Below are positions 25,847-33,620 of a stretch of 64,000 nt of DNA, one piece after another (position 1 is the stretch's first letter; the number at the start of each line of letters is the position of its first letter). The position numbers and the translations under genes were made by a program. This DNA comes from Bradyrhizobium sp. OK095 (GTDB lineage: Bacteria; Pseudomonadota; Alphaproteobacteria; Rhizobiales; Xanthobacteraceae). Location of the stretch: contig NZ_FOBX01000002.1 in NCBI RefSeq assembly GCF_900109945.1, forward strand, positions 682,001 through 746,000, in the 5' to 3' direction. The notes below the pieces were generated by a model that was not told the origin of the DNA, ran no database searches, and worked only from the letters and a program-made list of their open reading frames with translations.

Positions 25847-25871
25847 GAAAAGACCCGCGATTTCTCGCGGG
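25847..25871 (-). terminator. Hairpin with T-rich tail directly before MDR gene
   Basis: On the minus strand CCCGCGA, loop GAAA, TCGCGGG (25871-25854) is followed by TCTTTTCC and then the ATG of the MDR gene. A 7-bp GC stem with a GNRA loop and a U-rich tail is terminator-like and would end transcription from paaK, yet it sits where the leader and ribosome-binding site of the MDR gene should be. Either the MDR gene is read through at low level or the hairpin is a leader control element. Confidence 0.55.
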
Positions 25872-25909
25872 CCTTGTCGCCCTTGGCGAGACCCAAGTCA
25901 ACCTGCCTC

Positions 25910-26024
25910 CCCTCATCCTGAGGAGCCGCGCCAGCGGCGTCTCGAAGGATGCAGGCCCCCGCTGCTGCAGCCGGGCCTTCATGGTTCGAGACGCGCCTTC
26001 GGCGCTCCTCACCACGAGGATGAC
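25910..26024. repeat. Intergenic palindromic repeat, family D
   Basis: Element between paaK and the MDR gene. The left arm contains CTCATCCTGAGGAGC and GCGTCTCGAAGGATG; the right arm contains ATGGTTCGAGACGC and GCTCCTCACCACGAGGATGA. The middle CTGCTGCAG-type bases form a short palindrome. This is a fourth, distinct family of dispersed palindrome in the window and the only copy here. Confidence 0.8.
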
Positions 26025-26026
26025 CG

Positions 26027-27358
26027 TCAGTCTTTCGGCCGTTTGTCGTAGAGGCGCTTGGCCTTGCCGAGCGAGCGCTCCAGCGTGGCAGGAGCGACGA
26101 CCCGCACGTTTGAGCTAATGCCGATGGTGTTCTTGATGTGGGTCGAGATGCGGTCGGCATGGTCGACGAGCCCGCGGCCGTCCCAGCTCTCGGCCCGCGC
26201 CTCGGCGATGATGGTCAGCTCGTCCATGCGGCCTTCGCGGGTCAGCTCGAGGATGAAGTGGCCGCCGCACCAGTCGGTCGCGAGCAGCACCTCCTCGATC
26301 TGAGTCGGGAACAGATTGACGCCACGCAGGATGATCATGTCGTCCGAGCGGCCCGTCACCTTTTCCATCCGCCGCATGCCCGGCCGCGCCGTGCCCGGCA
26401 GCAACCGCGTCAGGTCGCGGGTGCGATAGCGGATCACCGGAAAGCCTTCCTTGGTGAGCGAGGTGAAGACCAGCTCACCCTTCTCACCGTCGGGCAGCAC
26501 CGCGCCGGTCTCGGGGTCGATCACCTCGGGGTAAAAATGGTCCTCCCAGATGTGCAGGCCATCCTTGGTCTCGATGCATTCCTGCGCAACGCCGGGGCCG
26601 ATCACCTCGGAGAGGCCATAGATGTCGGTCGCATCCATGTCGAAGGCATCCTCGATCTCGCTGCGCATCGCATTGGTCCAGGGCTCGGCGCCGAAGATGC
26701 CGACCTTGAGCGAGCATTGGCGCGGATCGAGCTTCTGGCGCTTGAACTCATCGAGGATCGCCAGCATGTAGCTCGGCGTCACCGTGATGATGTCGGGCCG
26801 GAAATCGTTGATGAGCTGCACCTGCCGCTCGGTCATACCGCCCGAGATCGGCACCACGGTGCAGCCGAGTTTTTCGGCGCCATAATGAACGCCGAGACCT
26901 CCGGTGAACAGACCATAGCCATAGGCATTATGGATGATCATGCCGGTGCGGCCGCCGGCGGCGCGGATCGAGCGCGCCATCACCTCCGACCAGGTATTGA
27001 TGTCGGCTTGCGTGTAGCCCACCACGATCGGCTTGCCCGTCGTGCCGGACGACGCATGCACCCGCACGAGTTTTTCGCGCGGCACCGCGAACATATTGAA
27101 GGGATAATTGTCGCGCAAATCCGTCTTCACGGTGAACGGAAATCTCGCGAGATCGGACAGCGCGCGAAAGTCGGACGGATGCACACCGGCCTTGTCGAAG
27201 GCTTTGCGATAATGCGCGACGTTGTCGTAGGCGTGCTTCAGCGACCAGGCCAGCCGCTGCGTCTGCAACGCCATGATCTCGTCGCGCGACGCGCGCTCAT
27301 GCGCATCCATCTCGGTCTTATAGGTGTGGCCGCCATCCTTCAGCTTCGTCGAAGCCAT
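26027..27358 (-). CDS. paaK: Phenylacetate-CoA ligase
   Basis: A 443-residue AMP-forming ligase that makes phenylacetyl-CoA from phenylacetate, ATP and CoA, the entry step of the pathway. Motifs include the P-loop-like SSGTTGKPIVVGYTQAD, FGAEPWTNAMR, TDIYGLSEVIGPGVA and the C-terminal RSDDMIILRGVNLFPTQIEE. The ATG at 27358 (MASTKLKDGG) is preceded by GGGGAAACGAG; an upstream extension overlaps paaI and is rejected. It is the last gene of the paa transcript, 29 bases after paaI. Confidence 0.95.
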   Translation of the reverse strand: MASTKLKDGGHTYKTEMDAHERASRDEIMALQTQRLAWSLKHAYDNVAHYRKAFDKAGVHPSDFRALSDLARFPFTVKTDLRDNYPFNMFAVPREKLVRVHASSGTTGKPIVVGYTQADINTWSEVMARSIRAAGGRTGMIIHNAYGYGLFTGGLGVHYGAEKLGCTVVPISGGMTERQVQLINDFRPDIITVTPSYMLAILDEFKRQKLDPRQCSLKVGIFGAEPWTNAMRSEIEDAFDMDATDIYGLSEVIGPGVAQECIETKDGLHIWEDHFYPEVIDPETGAVLPDGEKGELVFTSLTKEGFPVIRYRTRDLTRLLPGTARPGMRRMEKVTGRSDDMIILRGVNLFPTQIEEVLLATDWCGGHFILELTREGRMDELTIIAEARAESWDGRGLVDHADRISTHIKNTIGISSNVRVVAPATLERSLGKAKRLYDKRPKD

Positions 27359-27387
27359 TCTCGTTTCCCCACATTGATTTTTTCTCT

Positions 27388-27837
27388 TTATTGGTCTTGC
27401 GCCGGCAGCCACGTGCCCGGAATGACACGCGAATGCCCGCGGAATTCAGCGATGACGGTGTCGCCTGCGGTGACGCGCACATCGTAGATGCCGGAGCGAC
27501 CGCCGCGGGTGATCTCCCGCGCTTTCGCAACGAGGCGATCGCCGAGCTTGCCGGGCTTGATGAAAGTGATCTGGCCCTGCGCCGCGACAACGCGGTCGTT
27601 GTGCGAATTGCAGGCAAAAGCGAAGGCGGAATCGGCGAGCGTGAAGATGAAGCCGCCATGGGCGATGCGCTGGCCGTTGACCATGTCCGGCCGCACATTC
27701 ATCGCGAGCGTCGCAAAGCCGGGGCCGACCTCGACGATCTCCATGCCGAGCCCCTTGGAGGCATCGTCTTCCGCCCACATCGCATCGGCGCAGGCGCGGG
27801 CAACATCGTCAGGCGATAGGGCGGCTTTGATGTTCAC
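27388..27837 (-). CDS. paaI: Hydroxyphenylacetyl-CoA thioesterase
   Basis: A 149-residue hotdog-fold thioesterase. It shows NGQRIAHGGFIFTLADSAFAFACNSH, the PaaI signature with the catalytic aspartate. PaaI removes CoA from ring-hydroxylated or dead-end phenylacetyl-CoA derivatives and so protects the CoA pool. The start is a GTG at 27837 with GGGAG upstream. It lies 55 bases after paaE and 29 bases before paaK in the same transcript. Confidence 0.93.
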   Translation of the reverse strand: MNIKAALSPDDVARACADAMWAEDDASKGLGMEIVEVGPGFATLAMNVRPDMVNGQRIAHGGFIFTLADSAFAFACNSHNDRVVAAQGQITFIKPGKLGDRLVAKAREITRGGRSGIYDVRVTAGDTVIAEFRGHSRVIPGTWLPAQDQ

Positions 27838-27892
27838 GCGCTTCTCCCGACGAGGCTCTTGCTCATGATGTTCTTCTGGTTGGCCCGCAGTG

Positions 27893-28975
27893 TCAAACGT
27901 GATCGTAATCGACCACGACCCGCCCCGATGATGGCTTCGCCTGGCAGGTCAGGACAAAACCGGCCTTCAGCTCCCAGGGCTCCAGCGAATAATTGATGTC
28001 CATCGGCGCCTCACCCTCGACCAGTTTTGCGCGACAGGTCGAGCACATGCCGCCCTTGCAGGCGAAGGGGAGATCCAGGCCCGCGCGCAGCGCGGCATCG
28101 AGGATCGCCTCGTCCTCGGCGACCGGCACGTCGCGGCGCTTGCCGTCGATGATCAGGGAGGCGATCGCCTTCGGCGGCGCATCGGGCGCGACGACTTTCT
28201 TCGGCCGCGGCTTGCCGCCGAATTCGGAGACGAAGCGCTCGACATGAAGACGCTCGTCCGCGATGCCGAGATCACGGCAGGTCGCCTCGATGTCCTCGCT
28301 CATGCCCGACGGACCGCAAATGAAGACGTGGTCGACGCTTTCGGCCGGCACCAGCGAGCGCAACAGCACCCTCACCTTGTCGCCGTCGAGCCGACCATGC
28401 AGGATCGGGATATCCTGCTCTTCGCCCGAGATGACATGGAAGATCGAGAGGCGATCGATGAACCGGTCTTTCAGCTCCTCGAGCGGCTCGAGGAACATGA
28501 TGTTGTCGCTCGATCGGTTGCCATAGAACAGGAAGAAACGGCTGTTCGGCTCCCGCGCGAGGATGCCCTTGACGATCGACAGGACCGGCGTGATGCCGGA
28601 GCCGGCGGCAAAGCCGACATGGATGCGCCCGGCCTCCGCTGGCGGGACCACGCCGAAGCGGCCGGTCGGCGTCATCACGTCGAGCTCGTCACCGCGTTTC
28701 AGCTCGTCTGCAGCCCAACTCGAAAACGCGCCGCCATCCACCTTCTTTACGGCGATGCGAATCTCACCGTCGTCAGGCCCGGAACAGATCGAATAGGAGC
28801 GGCGCACTTCTTCGCCGTCGAGCATGGTGCGGAGCGTCAGGTACTGGCCGGGCGTGAAGGCATAATCGCCGGCGAGTTCGCGGGGGATCGCGAAAGTCAT
28901 CGAAACCGCGTCGGACGCCTCGCGGCGGAGATCGCTGACGGCCAGGCGATGGAAGCGCGGTGCGGCTGCTGACAT
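27893..28975 (-). CDS. paaE: Ring 1,2-phenylacetyl-CoA epoxidase reductase subunit
   Basis: A 360-residue reductase that passes electrons from NADPH through FAD and a plant-type 2Fe-2S cluster to the PaaAC oxygenase. In order: FAD domain with RRSYSICSGP, NAD domain with GFAAGSGITPVLSIVKG, and C-terminal ferredoxin domain with cluster cysteines in FACKGGMCSTCRAKL and FVLTCQAKP. ATG at 28975 is 2 bases after paaD; the 41 codons open upstream lie inside paaD and are not used. Confidence 0.95.
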   Translation of the reverse strand: MSAAAPRFHRLAVSDLRREASDAVSMTFAIPRELAGDYAFTPGQYLTLRTMLDGEEVRRSYSICSGPDDGEIRIAVKKVDGGAFSSWAADELKRGDELDVMTPTGRFGVVPPAEAGRIHVGFAAGSGITPVLSIVKGILAREPNSRFFLFYGNRSSDNIMFLEPLEELKDRFIDRLSIFHVISGEEQDIPILHGRLDGDKVRVLLRSLVPAESVDHVFICGPSGMSEDIEATCRDLGIADERLHVERFVSEFGGKPRPKKVVAPDAPPKAIASLIIDGKRRDVPVAEDEAILDAALRAGLDLPFACKGGMCSTCRAKLVEGEAPMDINYSLEPWELKAGFVLTCQAKPSSGRVVVDYDHV

Positions 28976-28977
28976 GA

Positions 28978-29481
28978 TCAATGACACTTGAAGTAATCGA
29001 AGGGTTCGCGGCAGGCCTTGCAGCGCCACAGCGCCTTGCAGGAGGTCGAACCGAATTCGGACAACAGCTCGGTCTTGTCCGAGCCGCATTGCGGGCACGC
29101 GACGGCCTGCTCGCCGAACAGCGCGCGGCGTGAGTTCGAGGCTTGCGGCGGCGCGATGCCGTAGGCATGCAGCTTTTGGCGCCCCTCCTCGCTCATCCAG
29201 TCCGTCGTCCAGGCTGGCGAGAGTATGGTGCGGACCTTGGGATGGTGGAAACCAGCGCGCTCCAGCGCAACCTCGATTTCGAGCGCGATCATGTTCATGG
29301 CCGGGCAGCCCGAATAGGTCGGCGTGATTGCGACCTCGACATGATCGCCGTCGAGAACGACATCGCGCAGCACGCCGAGATCGGCAATGGTCAGCACCGG
29401 AATTTCGGGATCGACGACACCAGCCGCGGCATCCCAGGCACGCTGGCGCAGTTCGGTGTCGCTTTCGAGCGCGGTCACCAT
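28978..29481 (-). CDS. paaD: Phenylacetyl-CoA epoxidase maturation/assembly subunit PaaD
   Basis: A 167-residue PaaD (PaaJ) protein with an N-terminal MIP18/SufT-like domain (VVDPEIPVLTIADLGVLRDV, SGCPAMNMIALEI) and a C-terminal zinc-ribbon-like tail with cysteines in ACPQCGSDKTE, TSCKALWRCKACREPF. It is needed for activity of the PaaABCE epoxidase, probably for iron or Fe-S cluster delivery. It overlaps paaC by 7 bases and is 2 bases from paaE. Confidence 0.94.
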   Translation of the reverse strand: MVTALESDTELRQRAWDAAAGVVDPEIPVLTIADLGVLRDVVLDGDHVEVAITPTYSGCPAMNMIALEIEVALERAGFHHPKVRTILSPAWTTDWMSEEGRQKLHAYGIAPPQASNSRRALFGEQAVACPQCGSDKTELLSEFGSTSCKALWRCKACREPFDYFKCH

Positions 29482-30251
29482 GTCAGCCCCGGGAGGGTAC
29501 GCTGCATCGATTGCAGTTCGCTCAGGAGATGGCCGAGATGCTCGCTGTGCCGGCCGGCCCGGCCTCCCTGCTGCATCCAGTCGTTCTGCGGCAGCTCAAG
29601 TGTCGCTTCACCGACGACATCGGAGAGCGTCGTCAGCCAGCGGCCGCGCAAGGTCCCGGGATCGATGGCGATGCCGGCATGGATCAGGGCACGTTCACCT
29701 TCATCGACGGCAAACATCTCGCCGGTGAAGGCCCAGAGGTGATCAATCGCCGCCTGCGCGCGCTCGTGGCTTTCGTCAGTGCCGTCGCCGAGCCGGATAA
29801 TCCACTCCGAGGCATGGCGCAGATGATAAGCGCTCTCCTTCTCCGACTTGGCGGCAATGGCCGCGAGCGTCGTGTCGCGCGAATTCATCATCGCGCGCCA
29901 GTAGAGATCGGCAAAGGCGGAATAGAAGAACTGCCGCACCAAGGTCTGGGCGAAGTCGCCGTTCGGCTGCTCCACCAGCAGCAGATTGCGGTACTGCCGG
30001 ACATCGCGCAAATAAGCGAGCTTGTCCTCGTCGTTGTCCTTGCCTTCGGCCTTGGCGGCGTAGCTGTAGAGCTCGCGGGCCTGGCCGATGAGGTCGAGCG
30101 CGATGTTGGAGAGCGCCATGTCCTCTTCCATCATCGGCGCGTGTCCGCACCATTCCGACAGTCGATGGCCGAGGACCAACGCGTCGTCGGCGCGACGCAG
30201 CGCGTAGAGCACCAGCGGCGTCTCGGAAACCTGGATGTTGGCGGTCGCCAT
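29475..30251 (-). CDS. paaC: Ring 1,2-phenylacetyl-CoA epoxidase structural subunit
   Basis: A 258-residue ferritin-like protein, the inactive structural partner of PaaA in the phenylacetyl-CoA epoxidase. Markers are LGHRLSEWCGHAPMMEEDMA, NIALDLIGQARELYSYAA and AYHLRHASEWIIRLGDGT. The start ATG at 30251 overlaps the paaB stop by one base (TGATG), implying coupled translation; a longer frame through paaB is rejected. Confidence 0.95.
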   Translation of the reverse strand: MATANIQVSETPLVLYALRRADDALVLGHRLSEWCGHAPMMEEDMALSNIALDLIGQARELYSYAAKAEGKDNDEDKLAYLRDVRQYRNLLLVEQPNGDFAQTLVRQFFYSAFADLYWRAMMNSRDTTLAAIAAKSEKESAYHLRHASEWIIRLGDGTDESHERAQAAIDHLWAFTGEMFAVDEGERALIHAGIAIDPGTLRGRWLTTLSDVVGEATLELPQNDWMQQGGRAGRHSEHLGHLLSELQSMQRTLPGLTW

Positions 30252-30538
30252 CACATGTGCCCCACTTCTTCGGGCACCTCGTAAAACGTCGGATGCCGAT
30301 AGATCTTCGACTCTGCCGGCTCGAACATCATGCCCTTCTCGGCGGGATCGCTCGCGGTGATCGCGGTCGACGGTACGACCCAGATCGACAGGCCCTCGCC
30401 ACGGCGGGTGTAGATGTCGCGGGCGGCTTGCAGCGCCATGGTGGCATCGCTGGCATGCAGCGATCCTACATGCTTGTGCGCGAGTCCGTTGCGGCTGCGA
30501 ATGAAGACTTCCCACAGCGGCGTGTTCGGCGTGGCCAT
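30251..30538 (-). CDS. paaB: Ring 1,2-phenylacetyl-CoA epoxidase subunit
   Basis: A 95-residue PaaB protein (MATPNTPLWEVFIRSRNGLA at the start, YRHPTFYEVPEEVGHM at the end), small bridging subunit of the epoxidase complex. It is 10 bases downstream of paaA and overlaps paaC by one base. Length and both ends match the family, so the shorter ATG at 30538 is chosen over a long upstream frame that lies in paaA. Confidence 0.95.
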   Translation of the reverse strand: MATPNTPLWEVFIRSRNGLAHKHVGSLHASDATMALQAARDIYTRRGEGLSIWVVPSTAITASDPAEKGMMFEPAESKIYRHPTFYEVPEEVGHM

Positions 30539-30548
30539 CGTGATCTCC

Positions 30549-31541
30549 CTATTCCGCGGCTTGTGCGGTGTGGCGCTGCGCGCGCTTGGCGGCATAGGCC
30601 GCTGCAGCCTCGCGCACCCAGGCACCCTCATCGTGAGACTTACGGCGCGCAGCCATGCGGTCGCGATTGCACGGGCCGTTGCCGGCCAGCACCTGCTTGA
30701 ATTCGGTCCAGTCGATCTCGCTGTAGCGCCAATGGCCTTCCGCATCCTGCGCCATGCCGGGATCGGGAATGGCGAGGCCGAGATATTGCGCCTGCGGCAC
30801 GCTGGCATCGACGAACTTCTGACGCAGTTCGTCATTGGAGAAGCGCTTGATCTTCCACTTCGTCGAGGTGTCGCTGTGCTGGCTCGTGGCATCCGGCGGG
30901 CCGAACATCATCAGCACCGGCCACCACCAGCGGTTCAACGCATCCTGCGCCATCGCCTTCTGCTCATCCGAGCCGCGGCATAGCGTCAGCATGATCTCGT
31001 AACCCTGGCGCTGGTGGAACGATTCCTCCTTGCAGACTCGGATCATCGCGCGCGCATAGGGACCATAGGAGCAGCGGCACAGCGGGATCTGGTTCATGAT
31101 CGCGGCGCCGTCGACCAGCCAGCCGACGGTGCCGATATCGGCCCAGGTCAGCGTCGGATAGTTGAAGATCGAGGAATATTTGGCTTTGCCTGCGAGCATC
31201 GCGTCGACGAGCTCTTCGCGCGAGGTGCCGAGCGTCTCGGCGGCAGCATAGAGATACAGCCCGTGGCCGCACTCGTCCTGCACCTTGGCGAGCAGCGCGG
31301 CCTTTCGGCGTAGCGTCGGCGCGCGCGTGATCCAGTTGCCTTCGGGCAGCATACCGACGATTTCGGAATGAGCGTGCTGAGAGATCTGGCGGGTGAGCGT
31401 CTTGCGATAGGCTGCCGGCATCCAGTCGTTCGGCTCGATGCGCTCTTCGGCATCGATGCGAGCCTGGAATTGCGTAGCCTTAACAGCATCCTCAAGACCG
31501 CGATCGTCGGTCTCGGCCGTGTTCAGCGCCTGGGTGTACAT
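30549..31541 (-). CDS. paaA: Ring 1,2-phenylacetyl-CoA epoxidase catalytic subunit
   Basis: A 330-residue diiron oxygenase subunit that epoxidises the ring of phenylacetyl-CoA. Iron-ligand regions are [17 protein letters not shown] and [18 protein letters not shown] at 31541 has GGGAGG 6 bases upstream; earlier in-frame ATG codons at 31547 and 31571 are too close to or upstream of that site. It is the first gene of the catabolic transcript, 77 bases after paaX, with its own AT-rich promoter region. Confidence 0.95.
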   Translation of the reverse strand: MYTQALNTAETDDRGLEDAVKATQFQARIDAEERIEPNDWMPAAYRKTLTRQISQHAHSEIVGMLPEGNWITRAPTLRRKAALLAKVQDECGHGLYLYAAAETLGTSREELVDAMLAGKAKYSSIFNYPTLTWADIGTVGWLVDGAAIMNQIPLCRCSYGPYARAMIRVCKEESFHQRQGYEIMLTLCRGSDEQKAMAQDALNRWWWPVLMMFGPPDATSQHSDTSTKWKIKRFSNDELRQKFVDASVPQAQYLGLAIPDPGMAQDAEGHWRYSEIDWTEFKQVLAGNGPCNRDRMAARRKSHDEGAWVREAAAAYAAKRAQRHTAQAAE

Positions 31542-31569
31542 GCGCATCCTCCCGTATTTATTGGGAGAC

Positions 31570-31597
31570 AATATATAACAAGAATTACGTCATGCAA
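31570..31597 (-). promoter_or_regulatory. Putative paaA promoter
   Basis: The 77-base gap between paaX and paaA is AT-rich in a GC-rich region. On the minus strand TTGCAT (31597-31592) and TATATT (31575-31570) stand 16 bases apart and would start transcription about 20-30 bases before the paaA ATG. TTAC and GTAA arms around it (31585-31610) are a possible PaaX binding dyad; they do not match the E. coli PaaX site. Confidence 0.5.
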
Positions 31598-31618
31598 GAT
31601 ATTTCTGTAACATATAAA

Positions 31619-32485
31619 TCAGGCCTCAAATCTCCTTTCCAGGAGCTTTCGCGCCGGCGGCAGCGCGCCCTTCTCATTGGTTCCATGGCCATCAAGCCAT
31701 TGTTCCGACGGAGCAAGCAGCGCGCGATAGATCTCGCCGCAAAGCTCACGCGCCGCCCTGCCCGGCCAGTCGGCCGGCAGCAGGCTCTCGGGCAGCAGCG
31801 GATCGCGCAGCACGACGCGGCGGTAATAGTGGATCAGCAGGATGCGCGCGGTGAAGGCGTCGGCCTCGGACAGATCCGTGCCGCGGCCGATCGCGGCGCG
31901 GAGCGGCTCAAAGGTCTTCATGAATTTCAGATAGGCGTCCGCAGTGCGGTCCAGCGGCCAGCTCGCGCTGAGCAGGCGGCGGCCGCTGTCGTCTTCCGCA
32001 GAGACCTCGAGACGGATCGCGGCCGCAGCCTCGTCCGGCACCGGTACACCTGATGGCGCCACCCAGACGCCGGGAAGCGGACTGCCGAAGCCGGCGTTGC
32101 GCAGCGCCTCGCGCGAGGCGTCGCGATCCTCGCCATTGCCTATCAACAGCAGCTCGAAGCGCCCGGTCCAGTCGGATGGCGGCGGATCGTAGATGTGGCG
32201 CGTGGCGGCTTCGAAGGTCTGACTACCCTTGTCGGCGAGCCGATAAAAGCTGTTGCGACCGACCTTTTCGCGCGTCAACCAGCCGTCAGCGGCGAGCCGC
32301 GACATCGCAGTCCGAACTACGCCGCTGTCGATGGCGAGGCTTTCGAAGAATTCCAGCAGCGTGCCGAGCCACACCGACCCGCCGCGCGGCACGATGGCGT
32401 CGCCGAACACCGTGATGACAATGGAGCCGGTGCGCGATGGCTCGCGCTTGAGCTGGTCGATGATGCGGGAGAGCGGATGCGCCAT
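31619..32485 (-). CDS. paaX: PaaX-family transcriptional repressor
   Basis: A 288-residue PaaX-type regulator that in other bacteria represses the paa genes until phenylacetyl-CoA binds. The N-terminal winged helix holds SLAIDSGVVRTAMSRLAADGWL; the C-terminal part has DWTGRFELLLIGNGEDRDASRE and LLIHYYRRVVLRDPLLPESLLPADW, typical of the family. ATG at 32485 is used; the frame continues 12 codons upstream without a better start. It is transcribed toward paaA, so it may autoregulate and control the gap promoter. Confidence 0.93.
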   Translation of the reverse strand: MAHPLSRIIDQLKREPSRTGSIVITVFGDAIVPRGGSVWLGTLLEFFESLAIDSGVVRTAMSRLAADGWLTREKVGRNSFYRLADKGSQTFEAATRHIYDPPPSDWTGRFELLLIGNGEDRDASREALRNAGFGSPLPGVWVAPSGVPVPDEAAAAIRLEVSAEDDSGRRLLSASWPLDRTADAYLKFMKTFEPLRAAIGRGTDLSEADAFTARILLIHYYRRVVLRDPLLPESLLPADWPGRAARELCGEIYRALLAPSEQWLDGHGTNEKGALPPARKLLERRFEA

Positions 32486-32541
32486 GCGCGAGGCATAGCG
32501 CGTTTGGTGCGGGCGCGACAATGGACGGACGCGACGGTCTT

Positions 32542-32655
32542 ACTCTCCCTCTCCCCGTTCTTACCGGGAGAGGGTCGCGGTGAGGGGCTTTCTCCGCAAA
32601 CTCAGTAGCGGACGGACTCGCGGAGAGTCCCCCTCACCCGCACGCGGGGAGAGGC
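32542..32655. repeat. Intergenic palindromic repeat, family A
   Basis: Between paaX and the next minus-strand hydrolase gene. It begins CTCTCCCTCTCCCCGTTCTT and ends CCCGCACGCGGGGAGAGG; the internal GTGAGGGGCTTTCTCCGC pairs with CGCGGAGAGTCCCCCTCAC. It lies upstream of paaX and downstream of the hydrolase, probably marking their transcript boundary. Confidence 0.8.
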
Positions 32656-32662
32656 GAAGAAA

Positions 32663-33433
32663 CTACCGGTGCGGGTCAGGATAGACCACGCTGCGCCAGC
32701 CGCTGCGGTCGAAGGGGCGCCACTGGCCTTCCTTCTGCGCGAGACGGTCGGCCACCGCATAGACCACTGCGGGATGGTGCCCCATGCCGCAATGGCTGCT
32801 CTCGACCTCGATGCTCTCGGTCTGCGCGCCCGACTTCTCCATGCAGCCCTGCCAGGCGCAAACGCCGTCGGTGCGGCTGAAGATTGCGGTGGTCGGCACC
32901 GGCGGCGGGACGGCGAGCTCACCGCCGAACTGCGGATCGACCTCGTCGGATTTCCGCCCGCTCGCCCATTCATAGACGCGCCAGGCATTGGTCGAATGGG
33001 GATCGCCGGCAAAGGGACTGCCGAGCGTGATCACCTGGCGCACCCGCTCCGGCATCATCTTGGCGAGCTGGCGCGCATAGAGGCCACCGAGGCTCCAGCC
33101 GACCAGGCTGATCTTGCGGCCGTGCGTGTCGCTGAGCTCCTCGACCAGATCGACCATCGCGTGCTGCACGCCCTCGCGCAGACCGTAATTGCGGCCCTGA
33201 CGCCAGCCGCTCACCGCGTAGCCCTTGCTGGTCAGAAACGTACGCAGCGCGCGCGTGGACGCGTCGGAGGCGACCAGGCCCGGCAGCACCAGCACCGGTT
33301 GCCCATCGCCGCGCGGCGCGAGGCTCAGCAGCGGCAGCGCGCCGAGGAATGCGCCGAACTCGTGGATCGCGCGCCCTTCCAAAAACATCAGGGTACGGGA
33401 CGGCGGACGCAGCGTCTGGGAAGTCACGGTCAT
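32663..33433 (-). CDS. Alpha/beta hydrolase (lipase/esterase-like), paralogue of the protein at 46092
   Basis: A 256-residue alpha/beta hydrolase. The nucleophile elbow is LVGWSLGGLYARQL; VLVLPGLVASDASTR precedes it and a late histidine region, SSHCGMGHHPAVVYAVADRLAQ, follows. No signal peptide. ATG at 33433 (MTVTSQTLR) is chosen. It resembles the hydrolase at 46092-46892 through most of its length (GRKISLVGWSLGG, VITLGSPFA, VADRLAQ, PFDRSG). It is near storage-polymer genes, so a lipid or polyester substrate is conceivable but not shown. Confidence 0.85.
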   Translation of the reverse strand: MTVTSQTLRPPSRTLMFLEGRAIHEFGAFLGALPLLSLAPRGDGQPVLVLPGLVASDASTRALRTFLTSKGYAVSGWRQGRNYGLREGVQHAMVDLVEELSDTHGRKISLVGWSLGGLYARQLAKMMPERVRQVITLGSPFAGDPHSTNAWRVYEWASGRKSDEVDPQFGGELAVPPPVPTTAIFSRTDGVCAWQGCMEKSGAQTESIEVESSHCGMGHHPAVVYAVADRLAQKEGQWRPFDRSGWRSVVYPDPHR

Positions 33434-33620
33434 CAATGGATCCCCTGGGAGGTGCCGGCTGCGATGCCGGCAAATGGGCATGAATTCCAATACGCCGGCT
33501 TCTTGAACGTTCCGCAGCGCAACATGAATCAGCTAGGCGGCCGGTTCCGGACATTCAAGCCGGAGAGAGACGGGGCGACAATAGGCCCGCGCGTTAATGC
33601 TAACGGGCGTGACGCAAAAG

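Noticed and set aside
25846..26160. N-terminal extension of the MDR protein
   Set aside because: The extra residues are the translation of a hairpin and of the family D palindrome.
33434..33620. Possible terminator for DUF445 (GTGAC/GTCAC stem near its stop codon)
   Set aside because: The stem is only 5 bp, overlaps the stop codon and has no U tract.
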